Assembly (NCBI GenBank): GCA_011319805.1
Contig: SJRY01000068.1
Location: forward strand, 62,001 to 126,000
Reading direction: 5' to 3'
DNA from: Macrocybe gigantea
Taxonomy: Eukaryota > Basidiomycota > Agaricomycetes > Agaricales > Callistosporiaceae
Length of the DNA stretch: 64,000 nt
Shown: piece after piece, positions 11,175-23,604 of the stretch
How the letters are laid out: every line of letters begins with the position of its first letter
Position numbering within the stretch: position 1 is the stretch's first letter
Made by a program: the position numbers and the translations under genes
Notes under the pieces: generated by a model
Database searches by the model: none
Told to the model about the DNA's origin: nothing
Seen by the model: only the letters and a program-made list of their open reading frames with translations

Positions 11175-14100
11175 TCAGTTCGTGACTGATTGCATGACGG
11201 CCGGATTTGACGTACTGGAAAGAAGGTGTTTGGTATACGAGCTGGAGTACCTACGCATCGTAGCGAGCTGTGTCTTGACCTTGGCCACCAAGATCTCCCT
11301 CTGGTCGCCCTCGACAACAGTCAATGCCCGTTGAAGCACATAATCTGTAGGAAACTTCAGACTATATTTGTCTGAGAAAGTCAGCGCATTACACTCACTA
11401 GCGTACTGGTCCTTCATCATCGTTACAATGGGACTGACGCTATCATGCTTCGGTGTCATGATCTCATCGATCAAGATTCTGCGTCCTTCGGAATCGGCGC
11501 ACAATAGAGCCTTCTCGCACACGTTGGACGCGAACTTGTGACGCGCCAGCTGCAGGAGTTGACCTCGAATCTTGGCAATGACCAGCACACGATCATGAGG
11601 CTTCCCATGCTCAAGAACATATTGAACCACGTAATTCTGATGAAACTTTAGCACGCAACAAGGAATTGGGTCATTCATTGCATACCCCGAATTGATCCTG
11701 CATCAGATTGACGGTGTACTTGTGCAACTCGTCAAGAAGCGGTCTTGTGACGTCCTCAGGCAGATGCTCCAGACATCTCTGCAAAACGCGGCAACCATAG
11801 GGATGGGTCGCCAGGTCGTACACATTTCCCCGAAATACGGATATAAATCCAAGTCGGTCAGGAGACACCCGCTCAATCAATTTTTGGATTACCTGTTCTT
11901 AATCAGTTGAGACGAACAGGACGGGAAACTCAGACAGACAGCCATACATGGTTGCCATTGGAATCCTTGACGCATCTCAGGACATGAGGCTCAAGTTCAT
12001 GCACTATGGTGCTCTGTTGGTCAGGGAGAACGTATTCAATCGCCTGTGATATATAGATTAGGCACATAAAAGGGATTTTGATTTCTCGAGGATCAACTAC
12101 CTTTTGAACCACCCTGCAGCCATACATTTGCAGAGACAAGGATAGGATATGCCCTTCCATGGTGCTGGCAAGCACGGTCTTCTGCACTTGGGTTCCATGC
12201 TCGAAGAGTTTCTGGACAACCTGTTCGGGCAGAGTCAGTTATGGATGGACGGGTGAGATATGCCATCAAACGACCGACATAATTACCGAAAACGTCTTGA
12301 ATTAGCTGAAGGGTATTATTTGGTACGATTTCATCGAAGACGATCTGTTTTTCCTCGCTGGTTGCGGTTTCTAACTTCTGTTGAATAAATCGAGAGCCGT
12401 GTTGGTCACCACTGAATTCCACGATGAAGCCAAAGATGTCCTGAAAGTCATCTTAACCTTGGCAAGTCCCGAATCGAGGAATTCAAAGCTCACTCGTAGT
12501 TCCCATTTACGTGTTTTATTTGATCGAAACTCATCCAATAGAGGACTGCGCAGCGTATTAGAGGATTCATGATTACCTCGCCGCGCGCCGCGCATGGCAT
12601 GGGCATATAAGTGCAATGGATTCGGGCCATACATGCGCCCGGGCAATATAACAGGCAGTTGCGAACCATAATCAAGAGCGTTAAGGTATGGATTAGGCGA
12701 AGGCGTAGACCTGATGGACCCGTAAAGAAGACCGGAAGACGATAGTTGTTGCTGAAGATTATACTACGACCGTGAATGCATAGAAATATAACATAGGGTA
12801 GACAACATACTGGAATGTCATGTTTCTTGTCCGTTAGGGGAGTATGCATTTGGGATGTTACTAGCGGCGATGGGGAAGGTTGAGGATACAAGATCGGTTG
12901 ATGAGGCGGAAAGTAGAACTGAGACGTAGGTCGATGGGGATCGTAGAAAATGCCCGGCTGAGGTCTGTGAACATCAGGCATAGCTGTCGGATGCATTGCC
13001 TGGGGCGTGACAGGCGGGTAGAGATTGACGGCAGTCGCACCACTTAGAATAGGCGAGGTATACATGGATGTATCGGCAGACACTCGGTAAGCGTCGTATC
13101 CATAAGGATAATCAACGTACGAGTCTCGAACAGGGGTAACGAGTAGTAGGGACTATAGTCGGATTGTGGGTAAAGATTGTAGGGATGCGGCGGGGGAACA
13201 GGAGGACCACGACCATGTTGGGCGAGGTGGGACAGCGGTTGACGGTTCGGTTGCACCTGGAAATCATCCTCGACGGCCATCCCACGGAGAGAGTATGAGA
13301 GGTCTTCGTTGACCGTCTGCACTGACGGAATAACCTCAAGCCCGGAAGCCATCGCTCCCTGGCTGGCACTTTGGTGACTGGGATAGGCGCTTGCCCCAAA
13401 TGATCGCGTTGGAGAGGTGGAAGAAGCAAAGCGCGAACCAGTGGGCTCCTTACCGAGGCCTGAATCATAACGCTGTGGAGAAAATTGGCCAGCCTTAGGC
13501 GGAGCGGGGCGGTCCTCCTGTGAAAAAAAAAATGTATGCGGTCAGCAACGAAAACAAGTCTAAGCCAAATTAAGTGCATACCAGTGCGACACCCGAGAAA
13601 GGCGCTGGCTGAATTACGGCGGACTGTCGTGGCCTCGCATGATGTAAATTCAATTGAGCGTGCGATTCCTGAATTTAGGTAGGAACGAGGTCAGGCTAAC
13701 CTGAGGAGACGGCGTCCACGTAAAAAAAAATGAAAAAAAAGAACATACGACAGAAGCGAAATCGTGCTTTTGAGGCCCATCGTTTCCCTCATCCCAGGCA
13801 CCACTTGCAGGACGAGACACCGACCAACTTTCCGTGATGTTTCCGCGGTAGTTCGAGTCAGTCTGCGGTGTATGAAGCTCGGTGACACTCGTAGCAGAGG
13901 AGATGGATGCGTTCCTCTTCGAAGACTGAGCACCAGGACCCCAGACCTATAAATGGAGCGTCAAGACCCAAAAGTCTGAGAAGAATAGGGAATAACAGAC
14001 CTGCCAGCCAGAGTTGAGACCTTTAAGAGAGTTCGCGTTGGACATGCCCACAGCGTACATGTTCGCTGCACTGGCCGGATTCAAATGCGCCTGACCCTGA

Positions 14101-14237
14101 AGCAAAATTTAAACACCATGACACGGACGGAGCGGTCGACGCAGATGGCATACATGGTGACGAGGAGAGCCCATCGGAGAATGGGCGACGGAATGGGTGG
14201 AAGACCCAGAAGGCTTTCGGGACGAATTGCCAGACAT
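11175..14237 (-). CDS. Pumilio/Puf-family RNA-binding protein
   Basis: Sequence-specific mRNA 3' UTR binding repressor. The C-terminal half (about 11.18-12.5 kb) encodes a complete Pumilio homology domain with eight helical repeats; visible repeat cores include [83 protein letters not shown] and YANYVLQRAL. The aromatic/Asn/Gln base-reading positions look intact. The N-terminal half is disordered and rich in Pro, Tyr, Ser and Gln. The chosen start [13 protein letters not shown] leads through an intron into [16 protein letters not shown] one-base frame slip occurs at the four-G run 13133-13136 (sense CCCC); adding one C joins PYYS to [11 protein letters not shown]. Closest in type to animal Pumilio and fungal Puf1/Puf2/Puf3-like proteins; which paralogue was not resolved. 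Confidence 0.9.
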
Positions 14238-15096
14238 GAAAATCGGTGGAAATTAGGTACTGAAACAAAACCATTCATGAGGAAAAAAGGAAGAAATTGG
14301 GACTAATGAACTCACTCGACGTCGAAATTACGGAGAATGATACTATTGGTGGCAAGTGTATTAAAAGCCTTGGAAGGACAAAGGACGTCAGTATGGTCTA
14401 AAAACAAATGAAGCGGCACAGGAGCTTGATTATGTTACGAACAGAAAGAGAAAGCGGAGTGGGATAAGACTTATTTCCAATAAAAAGGGACTGACAAGTT
14501 AAAAAAAAAAAAAGGAAAAAAGGAACAGACGCGACTCACGCTTATGGCTAGCGCGTATTAGCAATGGACCGAAAGAAAGGAATGTGGTGTTGACGCAACA
14601 ACAAAAGAGGGGACCCTTAGCACAGATGAAGGGAGTGAAGGACAGGGAGCTTGGCGGACATTCAGATGTTGGAGAACCAAGGGACACAGGAATTAGAGGA
14701 CCGGGCGGAGGCAATAAGTCGAATAAAAATATTGAACCGTGTTTCAACGGGATCAAATTGGTTTAGTTCACACCCGGATCGAGTCAGGTCCCCGCAGCCA
14801 AAAAAGCCTCTGACGTAACAAAACCACGCCGCAAATCCTCCTTGCAAATCGGTCATTACTTTTTTTCTTCTATGCTAGATGCTATGCAATGCTGTACAGA
14901 CAACGGTATACGACAGAAAATCTCTCCTTTCACAATCACCGCGAGTTGAAGAACCACGACGCTCGTTTTGCTGTACAAATCAGCACTCACCATAAGCGAC
15001 GATAGAAAAAACAAAGATATACTCACCAGAGCTGCTAACATTAGACGCGACGCGGTCACGGTCAGATGATCCGATGACAGGCTTGAAAGGAAAAAC
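14238..15096. other. Long intergenic region: Puf upstream / kinesin-1 3' region
   Basis: 859 bp between tandem minus-strand genes, unusually long for this window. It contains an A12 tract (14502-14513) and is purine-rich on the plus strand, hence pyrimidine-rich in the sense direction of the Puf gene, as in many fungal promoters. Several GT and AG signals could delimit 5' UTR introns. No conserved coding frame was recognised on either strand. Confidence 0.4.
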
Positions 15097-18000
15097 CTAC
15101 CCTGATTCTTCATTCTGTATCCTGCTTATGGGATTGCCACTGGGCCCGCTTCCACCACCTATCGGATTAGGAAGCGAATTGGCTGCACCGCCGCCACCAC
15201 GCAATGGCTTGGCGATCCGACCAAATCCAAGCGGCGATGATTGGGCTGCTTTTTGCGCTGGTGAAAAACTCAGCGGCGTTCTTTTTTACGGCCTGATTCG
15301 CGCGACACTCACCTCTCGCCTGGTCCAAGCGCTCCTTCACCGCTTGCAGCTGGCTCTCGAACTTCTGGTTTTGAACCGACAAGCGGCGGTCCGCATCCTG
15401 AAGTAACGCTTCAAGGTTCTGAATGCGTTCATTGCGCGCCAGCAATTTGCGTTCTGCAATGCCCGCTTCTTTCTTCAGCATAGAATTTTGATCGACGAGC
15501 TGCAAGGAAAAAGCAATGATTCGGTTCAATTTCATCCAAACCATAAAATGTATCCTACCTGCTTCTGCACAAGTGTCAGTTGCTCCAAATTGCGTTCTAA
15601 GAATGCCATTTTCTTCTGCTGTGCTTTGCTGTTGCTATTTCGAATGACATTACTGTACTGCTCCCTGATCTCGTCCAGCTGAATCTCCAGCTCAACCACC
15701 TAGTTCAATCAGTGAGTCAATGATGAAGAGTTTCAAGACGCTTCACCGCGCCCACCTTTTCGCACCGGTTCTGCAGGTCACGCATCAGGGATTTCTTGAC
15801 CCCGTCAAACTCCGCGAGCTGAACATTGATCGCTTTCCGTGTCCGCTCAAGATCCTGAGCGCTCTCCGCAAGATTCTTTCCGCCCTCAATCCCGGCGGAT
15901 GTGACGGCGAAAGCACGCTTAGAAAAGGTGATCAACCATGATAGCGGAGGTGGTGTCCGTACAAACCTTTAATTCTTCGTTTACACTCTTCAAATTCTCA
16001 ATCGAGCCGTTCAGGTTGCGAATCTCGTTGGCCCTCATCTCCAACTGTTGGCGGAGGTCGGCCACCTCGCTGACGTGGGCTTCGCGCTTAGCGGCATATT
16101 GAGCCTCCAACTTCGTCTGGTTGCTGCCAGTCAGTCGCTATTCGTTCCACGTACTGGATTATCAAACCTTGAATTCCGCCATTGATTCAGCCAAGTCGGC
16201 ATCGCTGGTGTCTTCGTCATGAATTGTTTTCTCTGTTGAACGCCGTCAGTGATCCGCCATCAGCTTCTCGTTAAGGGAACGACCAACCTAGGAGCTCTTC
16301 GTACTCGGTCTCCAGTGCCGCGACTCGAGCTTCCAACTCATCTCGTCTTCTTGTAACCATCTCGTTCTCTTCTTGGCTTTGTCTTAATCTGTCAACAGTA
16401 TCCCGCAACATGCTCTGACCGTCAGCTAGCTGCCGTCTAATGGCCGCCATGTCTTCTTGTGTCAGTGTACCCGCCATGTCCATGCTATCTAATTTGATCA
16501 GTAACTGTCGTAGTTGTTCGTCTTTCTCCGAAAAGGCGCCTTGCTGTCAGTTTTTTTTGTAAATCTGTCAAGAGCAGTGCGCGACGAAGAACACAGAAAA
16601 TGAAACACACCGTGTCAAACTTGGCCATCATCATCGCCATCTTTTCCTGTTTTCGCTTCTCCTTGTCCTCCACCGAGGCGTCTTTTTGAGAAGACTTCAA
16701 CTCCGCAATCTGCTTCTTCAGCTCCTCTAACTCGTTCTTGGCATCCACATTCTGTTCTTTAAGAATATCAATCGTAATGGCGCCTTCTTTGTTGTCATAA
16801 TCGAGCCTCTCCAACTGCAATCTCAGTTCGTTGAGCTGACTCGACATGACCTTGTTCTCCTGTACACATTCATCAATGATCAAGTTCCTACAAGTCTCGT
16901 GAACCAACTGACCTTGCTAACGGACGCTTCCTGTTCTTTCAAGAACACTAATTCCTCCTTCAATTCCTTGACAAGCTTCTCAGCAGCAGAGAGGGCGGCC
17001 TCTTTCTCAGCTAACTGATCGCTGAGCTCGTTCTCTCTCCGCAGGAATTCCTCCCGTTCATCCTTGTCTAAGCCAACAACTGTGGGTGTCTGTGGCCTAC
17101 TGTCCAAGTCACCTCTCAAGCCCTCTAGTGCAGGGTTGACAGGGGTCATGCTGCGGGAACTCGACATAGGCGTCGATGGCGTCGGTGACGTGGGTGGCTT
17201 CTTGCTCGCCGGAGTTGTAGCGGCGTTCGCTTTGCCAGACGTTGCCCAGTCGGCCTGGTCGACGTGACCTCCAGAACGCCAAATAGCCAATTCCGCCTCT
17301 AAAGCAGCAATATACTTCTGATAGGATGAATTTGCAAGATTGGCCTTCGCCAAAAGACCCTTTAGTTCCAAAGGAGACAATTCCGCATTGACACGAGCCG
17401 TGTTCTTAATTGACTTGGCTCGGATACCGAATCGAAGCGTCGATAGCGTCTCCGCCTCATTGTAGGAGGACGGAGAACAATTGATTATCAATGTCGTCCT
17501 TGAGTTGCCCCCAAAGATTCTTGAAGAATGCGAGTGAGTTTCGAGTCACGGTATGGAATGTGTTTTGCCTGTGCAGGTTGAACGTGCTGCCGAGACAACA
17601 TGACATGACGAGACATACTTTGCCATCAGTGAGGGCGTTGATGACCATGCCAAGAGCAGATAACGATTTGTTGATTTTCTTCGCCTCCTCTAGTGTCTGT
17701 CCAGAAGCGCCGGTCTTCCCCACTTTTTCGGAACCAGCCAAATCGACGAGATAGAGATTTCCAGTTTTTTGAGCGCCTGTCTCGGTATTCCGTTGTTGTA
17801 TGGTGATTAGGAATATTGAATGAGAACGGGATGATTCCGCATTCATGTCTGTGCAGAGAGCCTATCAGCCGAAACGCAAGCGCCTTCCGAAGGGCACTGA
17901 CTGGTTGATGAGACTACTCTCGCAGCGCCGCCGGTTCGCATGATTTCGTAAACCTCTCTCGCACTACTGACATAGTAGTCGGAAAGGTTTTTCACGTACA

Positions 18001-18830
18001 CGCCCTTGGATTTCTCCTCGTGAACTTGCAAATTATCATTTTGTGCTACGGACCATCAAATGGAAGCGGTCAGAGAGCGACCGACAAGGCAAAATGAGGG
18101 AACCTACGCGCTAATAAATCCCTGATCCTTTCGAGATAGATCTCCATGTACGAAACCTTGACGAGATACTCCAAGTGGGCATCGCTCTCAACGATAGATT
18201 GGAAGATCTGCTCCGTTATTCGAGGGATGATGCCTTTCAGGTCTTCCGAGTCGATATCCGCGCCCTAAAACAGAAGCATAAAGGTTTAATAGTTCTAGGG
18301 GAGGAGAGCTTCGCACCATCATTGTGAAGGTTTTTCCACTGCCAGTCTGCCCATAAGCAAAAACCGTTCCATTATATCCATCCAGAACATCTTGATTGTG
18401 ATACAGAGGTACACGATCAACGTATATTAGTGTCCTTGGGGGTTGTTCAAGAATAATAAGAGGTTCGGAATCACCTTTGACGATGCTGGTTAGGACTGGT
18501 CAGAAGACGCTGGAAGCCGATCAAGACAACAAGCACACACTCTTTAACTCCATAGTCAAAAACTTCATGCTGCTTTGTTGCCATTGGGAAAACTCTATCA
18601 AATGTGAATCCATCCTTCTCTGGGCCCGAGGCCAGTTGCGCTGAACGCATATGGACGGTTTGCAGGTTGTCATGGAAGCCCACGCATATTTCGCCGCCCT
18701 CTCTGAGCTCGATTGCATTCGGTGGCCGGAAGCTGCCAATAAAGGGTGAATCCGCCTGCAATCGGCATGTTGTGATGAAGGTCTGGCGCGCTCACCGGCA
18801 GACGACCTTGATATTGGTGGAACTTGCCAT
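15097..18830 (-). CDS. Kinesin-1 heavy chain (conventional fungal kinesin)
   Basis: Plus-end-directed microtubule motor for long-range hyphal transport. It begins [17 protein letters not shown] with a first intron after the VVCR segment. Motor motifs in order: P-loop [12 protein letters not shown], switch [10 protein letters not shown], switch [15 protein letters not shown], then [19 protein letters not shown]. The neck and coiled-coil stalk follow (long heptad-rich stretches, about 15.2-17.0 kb), then a conserved tail ([20 protein letters not shown]) and a basic/Gly-rich end ([12 protein letters not shown]), stop at 15097-15099. In the motor domain the reading frame breaks inside the C5 run at 17508-17512 (sense GGGGG): with one more G it reads [19 protein letters not shown], the family consensus; without it a stop follows at once. 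The event is most simply a base missing from the assembly. Tail wording such as [12 protein letters not shown] excludes other kinesin classes. Confidence 0.92.
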
Positions 18831-19172
18831 GACGGCAGTCTAAGACGATGTAAGTCCTCTAAAATCGAACGAGTAGAAGTGGGTATCGAGAGGGGGTATT
18901 TCTACTCGGGTCGTGACTGAAAGAACAAACGCGAACGAACGAATGAGTGATCGAGTCGCCGTGGTGAAAGGACTCTGATATGTTTGGCGTTGTTGCCGCA
19001 GCAACAAACTGTCTCTATCTTTTCATTTCTTTTTTTTTAAGATAAAAGCACATCATGTAGTGATTATTTTGGTACAGATGCAAGTTAAAACTGATATGCG
19101 ACCGGGAGCCCGAGAGGAAAAGCAACGATGTTCTAGCGTCATCACAAATGAAGAACCGAGAAAAAAGGGGTT
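18831..19172. other. Intergenic: kinesin-1 upstream / ELF1 3' region
   Basis: 342 bp between the kinesin-1 start and the ELF1 stop, both minus strand. Contains a T-rich tract near 19019-19038. No gene or clear element was recognised. Confidence 0.35.
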
Positions 19173-19617
19173 TTAATCGTCGTCGCTGTCGACGGATTGA
19201 GGTGCTGGAGGAGGTCTGCTGGAAGACGCTACCGGCCTGCGAGGAGCATTTTCGTCTCTCTGTGCTGCGTCTGCGGCGTCGATCCATTCAGAGTAAATGT
19301 CAATGGGTTCGGTCAAGTCTAGATGAATGAATGGTCTAGCAGCGAATACGAGATAGCAGTAAACAAAACGATATGCTTACGATTAACTTTGCTCTGGTAT
19401 CGCTGATCGCACACCCTGCAAACGAGATAGGCTATGCCGTCTTTCCTATCGAGCCGGACGGTCACAGACTTGTCGTGATGGCAAAACAGACAGGTGAACG
19501 CAGTATCTGCAAACGGTTGAATGAGGGATCACAAACGACGGTTTTTCGTTGCTCACCCAGCGGGACCTTCTTCCTCGTCGGTGCCGGCTTGCGAGACGAC
19601 TTCTTGCGCTTGCCCAT
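19173..19617 (-). CDS. ELF1: Transcription elongation factor Elf1 (zinc ribbon)
   Basis: Small zinc-ribbon protein that binds RNA polymerase II with Spt4/5 and helps it pass nucleosomes. Three exons give a protein of about 108 residues. It starts MGKRKKSSRKPAPTRKK, the family's basic N-terminus that contacts nucleosomal DNA. The zinc ribbon has paired cysteines CLFC and CRVC (C-x2-C ... C-x2-C) around HHDKSVTVRLDRKDGIAYLV. After the second intron come NHLTEPIDIYSEWIDA and an acidic end VDSDDD, stop at 19173-19175. All parts agree with the family and there is no frame defect. Divergent from the kinesin-5 gene across 132 bp. Confidence 0.96.
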
Positions 19618-19749
19618 GGCGAGTGGTAGGAGGGTGACGCGCACGTGACTCGACGCGTATCTATGTTTACGGGCATTTGTTGCCGGATAAAGTGGTCTGG
19701 TTGAACCTCGTCCCAGCCAGAGTCCTCCACGCGTTGCTCAACGTCTACG
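19618..19749. promoter_or_regulatory. Divergent promoter between ELF1 and kinesin-5
   Basis: 132 bp between two start codons pointing away from each other, so both promoters must lie here. I saw no TATA-like box. Shared control is possible but unsupported. Confidence 0.5.
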
Positions 19750-22700
19750 ATGGCTCTTCGTCGTCCTGCGTCTTCTCGGGCAAGGGCCAATCACAATACC
19801 AACTCCACCATGCCGCCACCGACCCGCGCCCGCTCAGCCATGTCCAGATCAGCGTCCTCAACAGAGGACAGCCAGCAACGAGAATCAGTCACCAACGGCT
19901 TGTCCAAGCACCAGAAGTCCAATTCAGTTGAGGGTGCCGAAACCAACATCCAAGTCGTCATTCGGTGTAGACGTCGCTCCGAGCGCGAGATCAACGACAA
20001 CTCTCCAATCATAGTTAGTTCAAGCGGACCGAAGAGCAAGGAAATCACGATTGAGACCTCTGCACCCGTATCCAGTCTGGGATTGTTACCCTCCCTCCTG
20101 TCAGAACTTACCCGTTCGACCTCGTCTTCGGCCCAGAAGCGGATCAAGCCATGATCTACCACGACGTAGTCAGTCCGATGCTTGACGAAGTCTTGATGGG
20201 TTACAATTGTACTCTCTTTGCTTATGGGCAGACTGGAACGGGAAAGACGTAAGCTATCCCTTTCACCTCGCGTCAACCTTCTGAACCATTCTTATATTAG
20301 CTATACCATGCAAGGTGATCTCATACCTACGCCAATGGGAAATCCTTCAGCAGATGCCGGAATGATACCCAGAGCCCTATTTCGCATGTTTCACACTCTC
20401 GAGCAATCCAAAGCAGACTACAGCGTCAAAATCTCGTATATTGAACTCTACAATGAGGAACTGCGCGACCTACTTGCCAATGATCTTCCTCCCCCTGCTG
20501 GCAATGGACAACCGATGGCCATGAGCAAGGACGCGTCAAAAGATAACAATGCGCTCAAGATATTCGATGATAGCAACAAACGAGGTGTCACGATACAGGG
20601 CCTTGAAGAAATCGTTGTCAAAGACTCTCAAGACGCACTCACCCTTCTGACCAAGGGCAGCCAGCGCAGGCAGATTGCAGCAACAAAATTCAATGACCAT
20701 TCCAGTCGCTCTCACTCCGTCTTCTCCATCACTGTCCATGTCAAAGAAACCTCTTCCATGGGCGATGATCTCCTAAAAGTCGGCAAACTGAATTTGGTCG
20801 ACTTGGCTGGTTCAGAGAACATTGGTCGATCTGGTGCCGAAAACAAACGAGCAAGAGAGGCTGGAATGATCAATCAGAGTCTCCTCACGCTGGGTAGAGT
20901 CATCAATGCTCTGGTCGACAGATCGCAACATATTCCTTACCGGTGTGCTATCTAGTCATTTGTCAAACATTCTGTTTTCTAACGCATCAGGTAGTGAATC
21001 CAAGCTTACTCGCCTTCTTCAGGATTCCCTTGGCGGCCATACAAAGACGTGCATAATTGCCACTGTCTCCCCTGCCCGTTCGAATATGGAAGAAACGCTA
21101 TCCACACTGGACTATGCTCTTCGGGCCAAGTCGATTCGTAACAAGCCAGAGTTAAATCAGCGTATGACCAGAAACTCGCTTCTGAAGGAATACGTAGCAG
21201 AAATTGAACGTCTCAAGTCGGATCTCATGGCCGCAAGGGAGAAGAACGGAATCTTTTTCTCCGAGGAGACTTGGAAACAGATGACCGTAGAACAGGAACT
21301 CATGTCTACGGAATTGACGGAAACAAAAAAGCAAGTGGAGATTGTGGAGGCTCAATTGCGTGGGGTCCGCGACGAGTTTGAGCAAAGCATCGGTCTTTTG
21401 AAGCTTAGGGAAGGGGAACTCAAAGACACCCGGACCAAGCTTCGGGACGCCGAAACCGCTCTCCAGAAGAAAGAGCACGAACTGGATGCGGTGAACTCCA
21501 GGTTAGAGGAGGAAATTGTTGTTAGGAAAGCCCACCAAGACACCGAAAACACTCTAAACAGCGTCGCGGCCGGCTTGAAGAAAGTTGCCAAAGAAAGCCT
21601 ACAGGACTTGGATGGCGTGTTTGAAAAGCTTGGTGAGCAGTACCCTACGGCTGCCGTTCGTTAGCTAATTTCCTATACGCAGACCGCAAGACCAGAAATT
21701 TGCACTCTAATTCACACGCAGTCCTGACCCATGCCAAGACGATATCCTCCGCACGCAATATTCTGTCCCAGAAACTCGCTGAATTTATCAAATCGTCTTC
21801 CCAAAGTACTTCTAAGGTCCAATCCGACTTGTCAGACTTCCAGGGTCGACAACTTAAAGCTCTATCAGCTCAGTCGAGCAGGATCGAGGAACAGATACAA
21901 ACCGTCCAGAGATGTCTCCACGACATCCAGGCGAGCGACGAGGCAGAGGCCGAGCTCCTCGACAAAGTACGAAGTGCTCTGCATAGCACCCATGAGTCGT
22001 TTAAAGCGGGGTTTGGAGCTTGGACCGAATCTCTTGATGGCGTGTGTTCTCAACTGACGACTGAACTGGAGGCGTCAAGTCTGGATACCTTCTCAAGTGT
22101 CGAGGAAACGATCAAGCAAATGGCCTCCCTAATAGACGCTGTTATCCAGGAGTCAATCAATTATACCAGTAGTCAAAGACTGTTGGCATCAGAGACCGCC
22201 GCCCTGGCACGTCGACATAACGAGGGAGAGTTGGAGCGGCTTCGATATCAGAACGAATATCTCCTTCGGTTGTTGGAGGACGAACGGGTAAAGGCAGACA
22301 AGGTCAAGGACGAGCTGGTCCAGCGTATCTCAGGGATGCTTGCCGACTTCACATGTGAGCGCGATAGGCACTTGCAAGAGACCGTCGACGAGTTCCGAAG
22401 CCAGAACAGCTCTGCTCAAGAAGTAATCGAAGCATTCTCCAGCAAGCATCATGAGCTTGTTGGGCGGATGGAGGCTGAAAGTCAGACTCAGAACGAGGCT
22501 CATCAACGGCGGGCAAGTGAGAACAAGCGAACTCGCGACGGAGCCATTAAGGTCAGTCAACGTCTCTTTGTTCGCCTATTTCTGACAATAAACGTATTGC
22601 TTCCCCATAGTCCATAAAGCTTGCGAAACAATCACAAAGCAGTGGTATCCGTCAGATCCGCGCCACCGTATCGGACTCCGTCACGACGTACTCGGCCCAA

Positions 22701-23473
22701 CTACGGAAACAAGCAGAAGAGATGGCATCATCATCCAATGATGGTATGTTGTCGTCCGTTCATCTTTTCGATTGGTAATGTTACCCATCTCTTCCACAGC
22801 TTTCGAACAACACGGACGACGCAAACGCGCACGAATCGAGAAGACCGCCACCATGGCATCGGATACTCTGTCTGAATATAAACGCCTGCGTAGGCTGATC
22901 TCTTCAGCTTCAAGAGATTTGGAGGTGTTCGGTCAAGAAGCCAGCAACACGGTCAGTGTGTTTGTCCCCAGTACGCGTTCTCGCGCCTCACGCAACTCAT
23001 CCCAGGCTATTGGACTCCAAAGCAACACGGAAAGTTATCGTGCTGCCTCCTCAACGCAGCTGGAGTCGCTTAAACAAGCATCTCAGACGCTTGCCAAAGA
23101 GGGAACATGGGAAGACGTCCCTACTGGCGGCACTCCACCACGACGTACCTGGAAGTATGTTGACCGCTGGGAACTCACCAAGGACAGGAAGTCCATATTA
23201 AAGTCCTGGAAAGACAAGACTCGTCCGCGAGCGCAAGGAAAACAGCCTGCCGAGAGTCTAACTCAAGATGAAAAAAGTGAACAAGATGAAGAAAATGCAG
23301 ACGCGAAGTCTGAGTCTCCTGTCTCGATTCACAATGACCAATCCGATGCCTCGGTACCAGAATCGACATCACCGCCGTACAAGGGAGAAATTAAGAGAGA
23401 GATCCCTCCCCGAGGAACGTTAACAGACTCGGGCAATACATACTCAACTCGATTGCGAAGGACACAACGATAG
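19750..23473 (+). CDS. Kinesin-5 (BimC/Eg5-type mitotic kinesin)
   Basis: Tetrameric plus-end motor that pushes spindle poles apart in mitosis. A Ser/Arg-rich N-terminus precedes [17 protein letters not shown]. Motor motifs: P-loop [17 protein letters not shown] (split by an intron at 20249), [31 protein letters not shown] and [19 protein letters not shown] (intron between R and E). A long coiled-coil stalk follows. The C-terminal BimC box [16 protein letters not shown] contains the Cdk-type Thr site expected for spindle targeting (about 23.13-23.18 kb). The stop is at 23471-23473. The frame slips by one at the GGG run 20079-20081: adding one G joins SAPVSSLG to [20 protein letters not shown], the conserved motor entry. 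Without it the N-terminal frame runs to a stop near 20152. A missing base in the assembly is the best explanation. Introns at 21633, 22552 and 22744 split the stalk and tail. Confidence 0.92.
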
Positions 23474-23604
23474 GGACCGCTGGATGATATTTATTGTTGT
23501 GTATCATAGTTTCAGTAATATGGATTATATAATCACGTTGTGTATGACACGCAGCAGTGTTCAACTCCTCCCTAGGCAACCCAAACAACGTTCATTGTCA
23601 CGCA

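Noticed and set aside
14238..15096. Transposon remnant in the long Puf/kinesin-1 gap
   Set aside because: No terminal repeats, target-site duplication or transposase-like frame could be seen; it is probably promoter and UTR.
17500..17520. Programmed ribosomal frameshifting in kinesin-1 and the other slipped genes
   Set aside because: There is no common slippery heptamer or downstream structure, the events lie in unrelated housekeeping genes, and all have the same sign at short mononucleotide runs. A sequencing artefact explains them more simply.
19750..23473. Kinesin-5 as a pseudogene
   Set aside because: Apart from one missing base the whole motor, stalk and BimC box are intact with good splice sites; a decaying gene would show more lesions.
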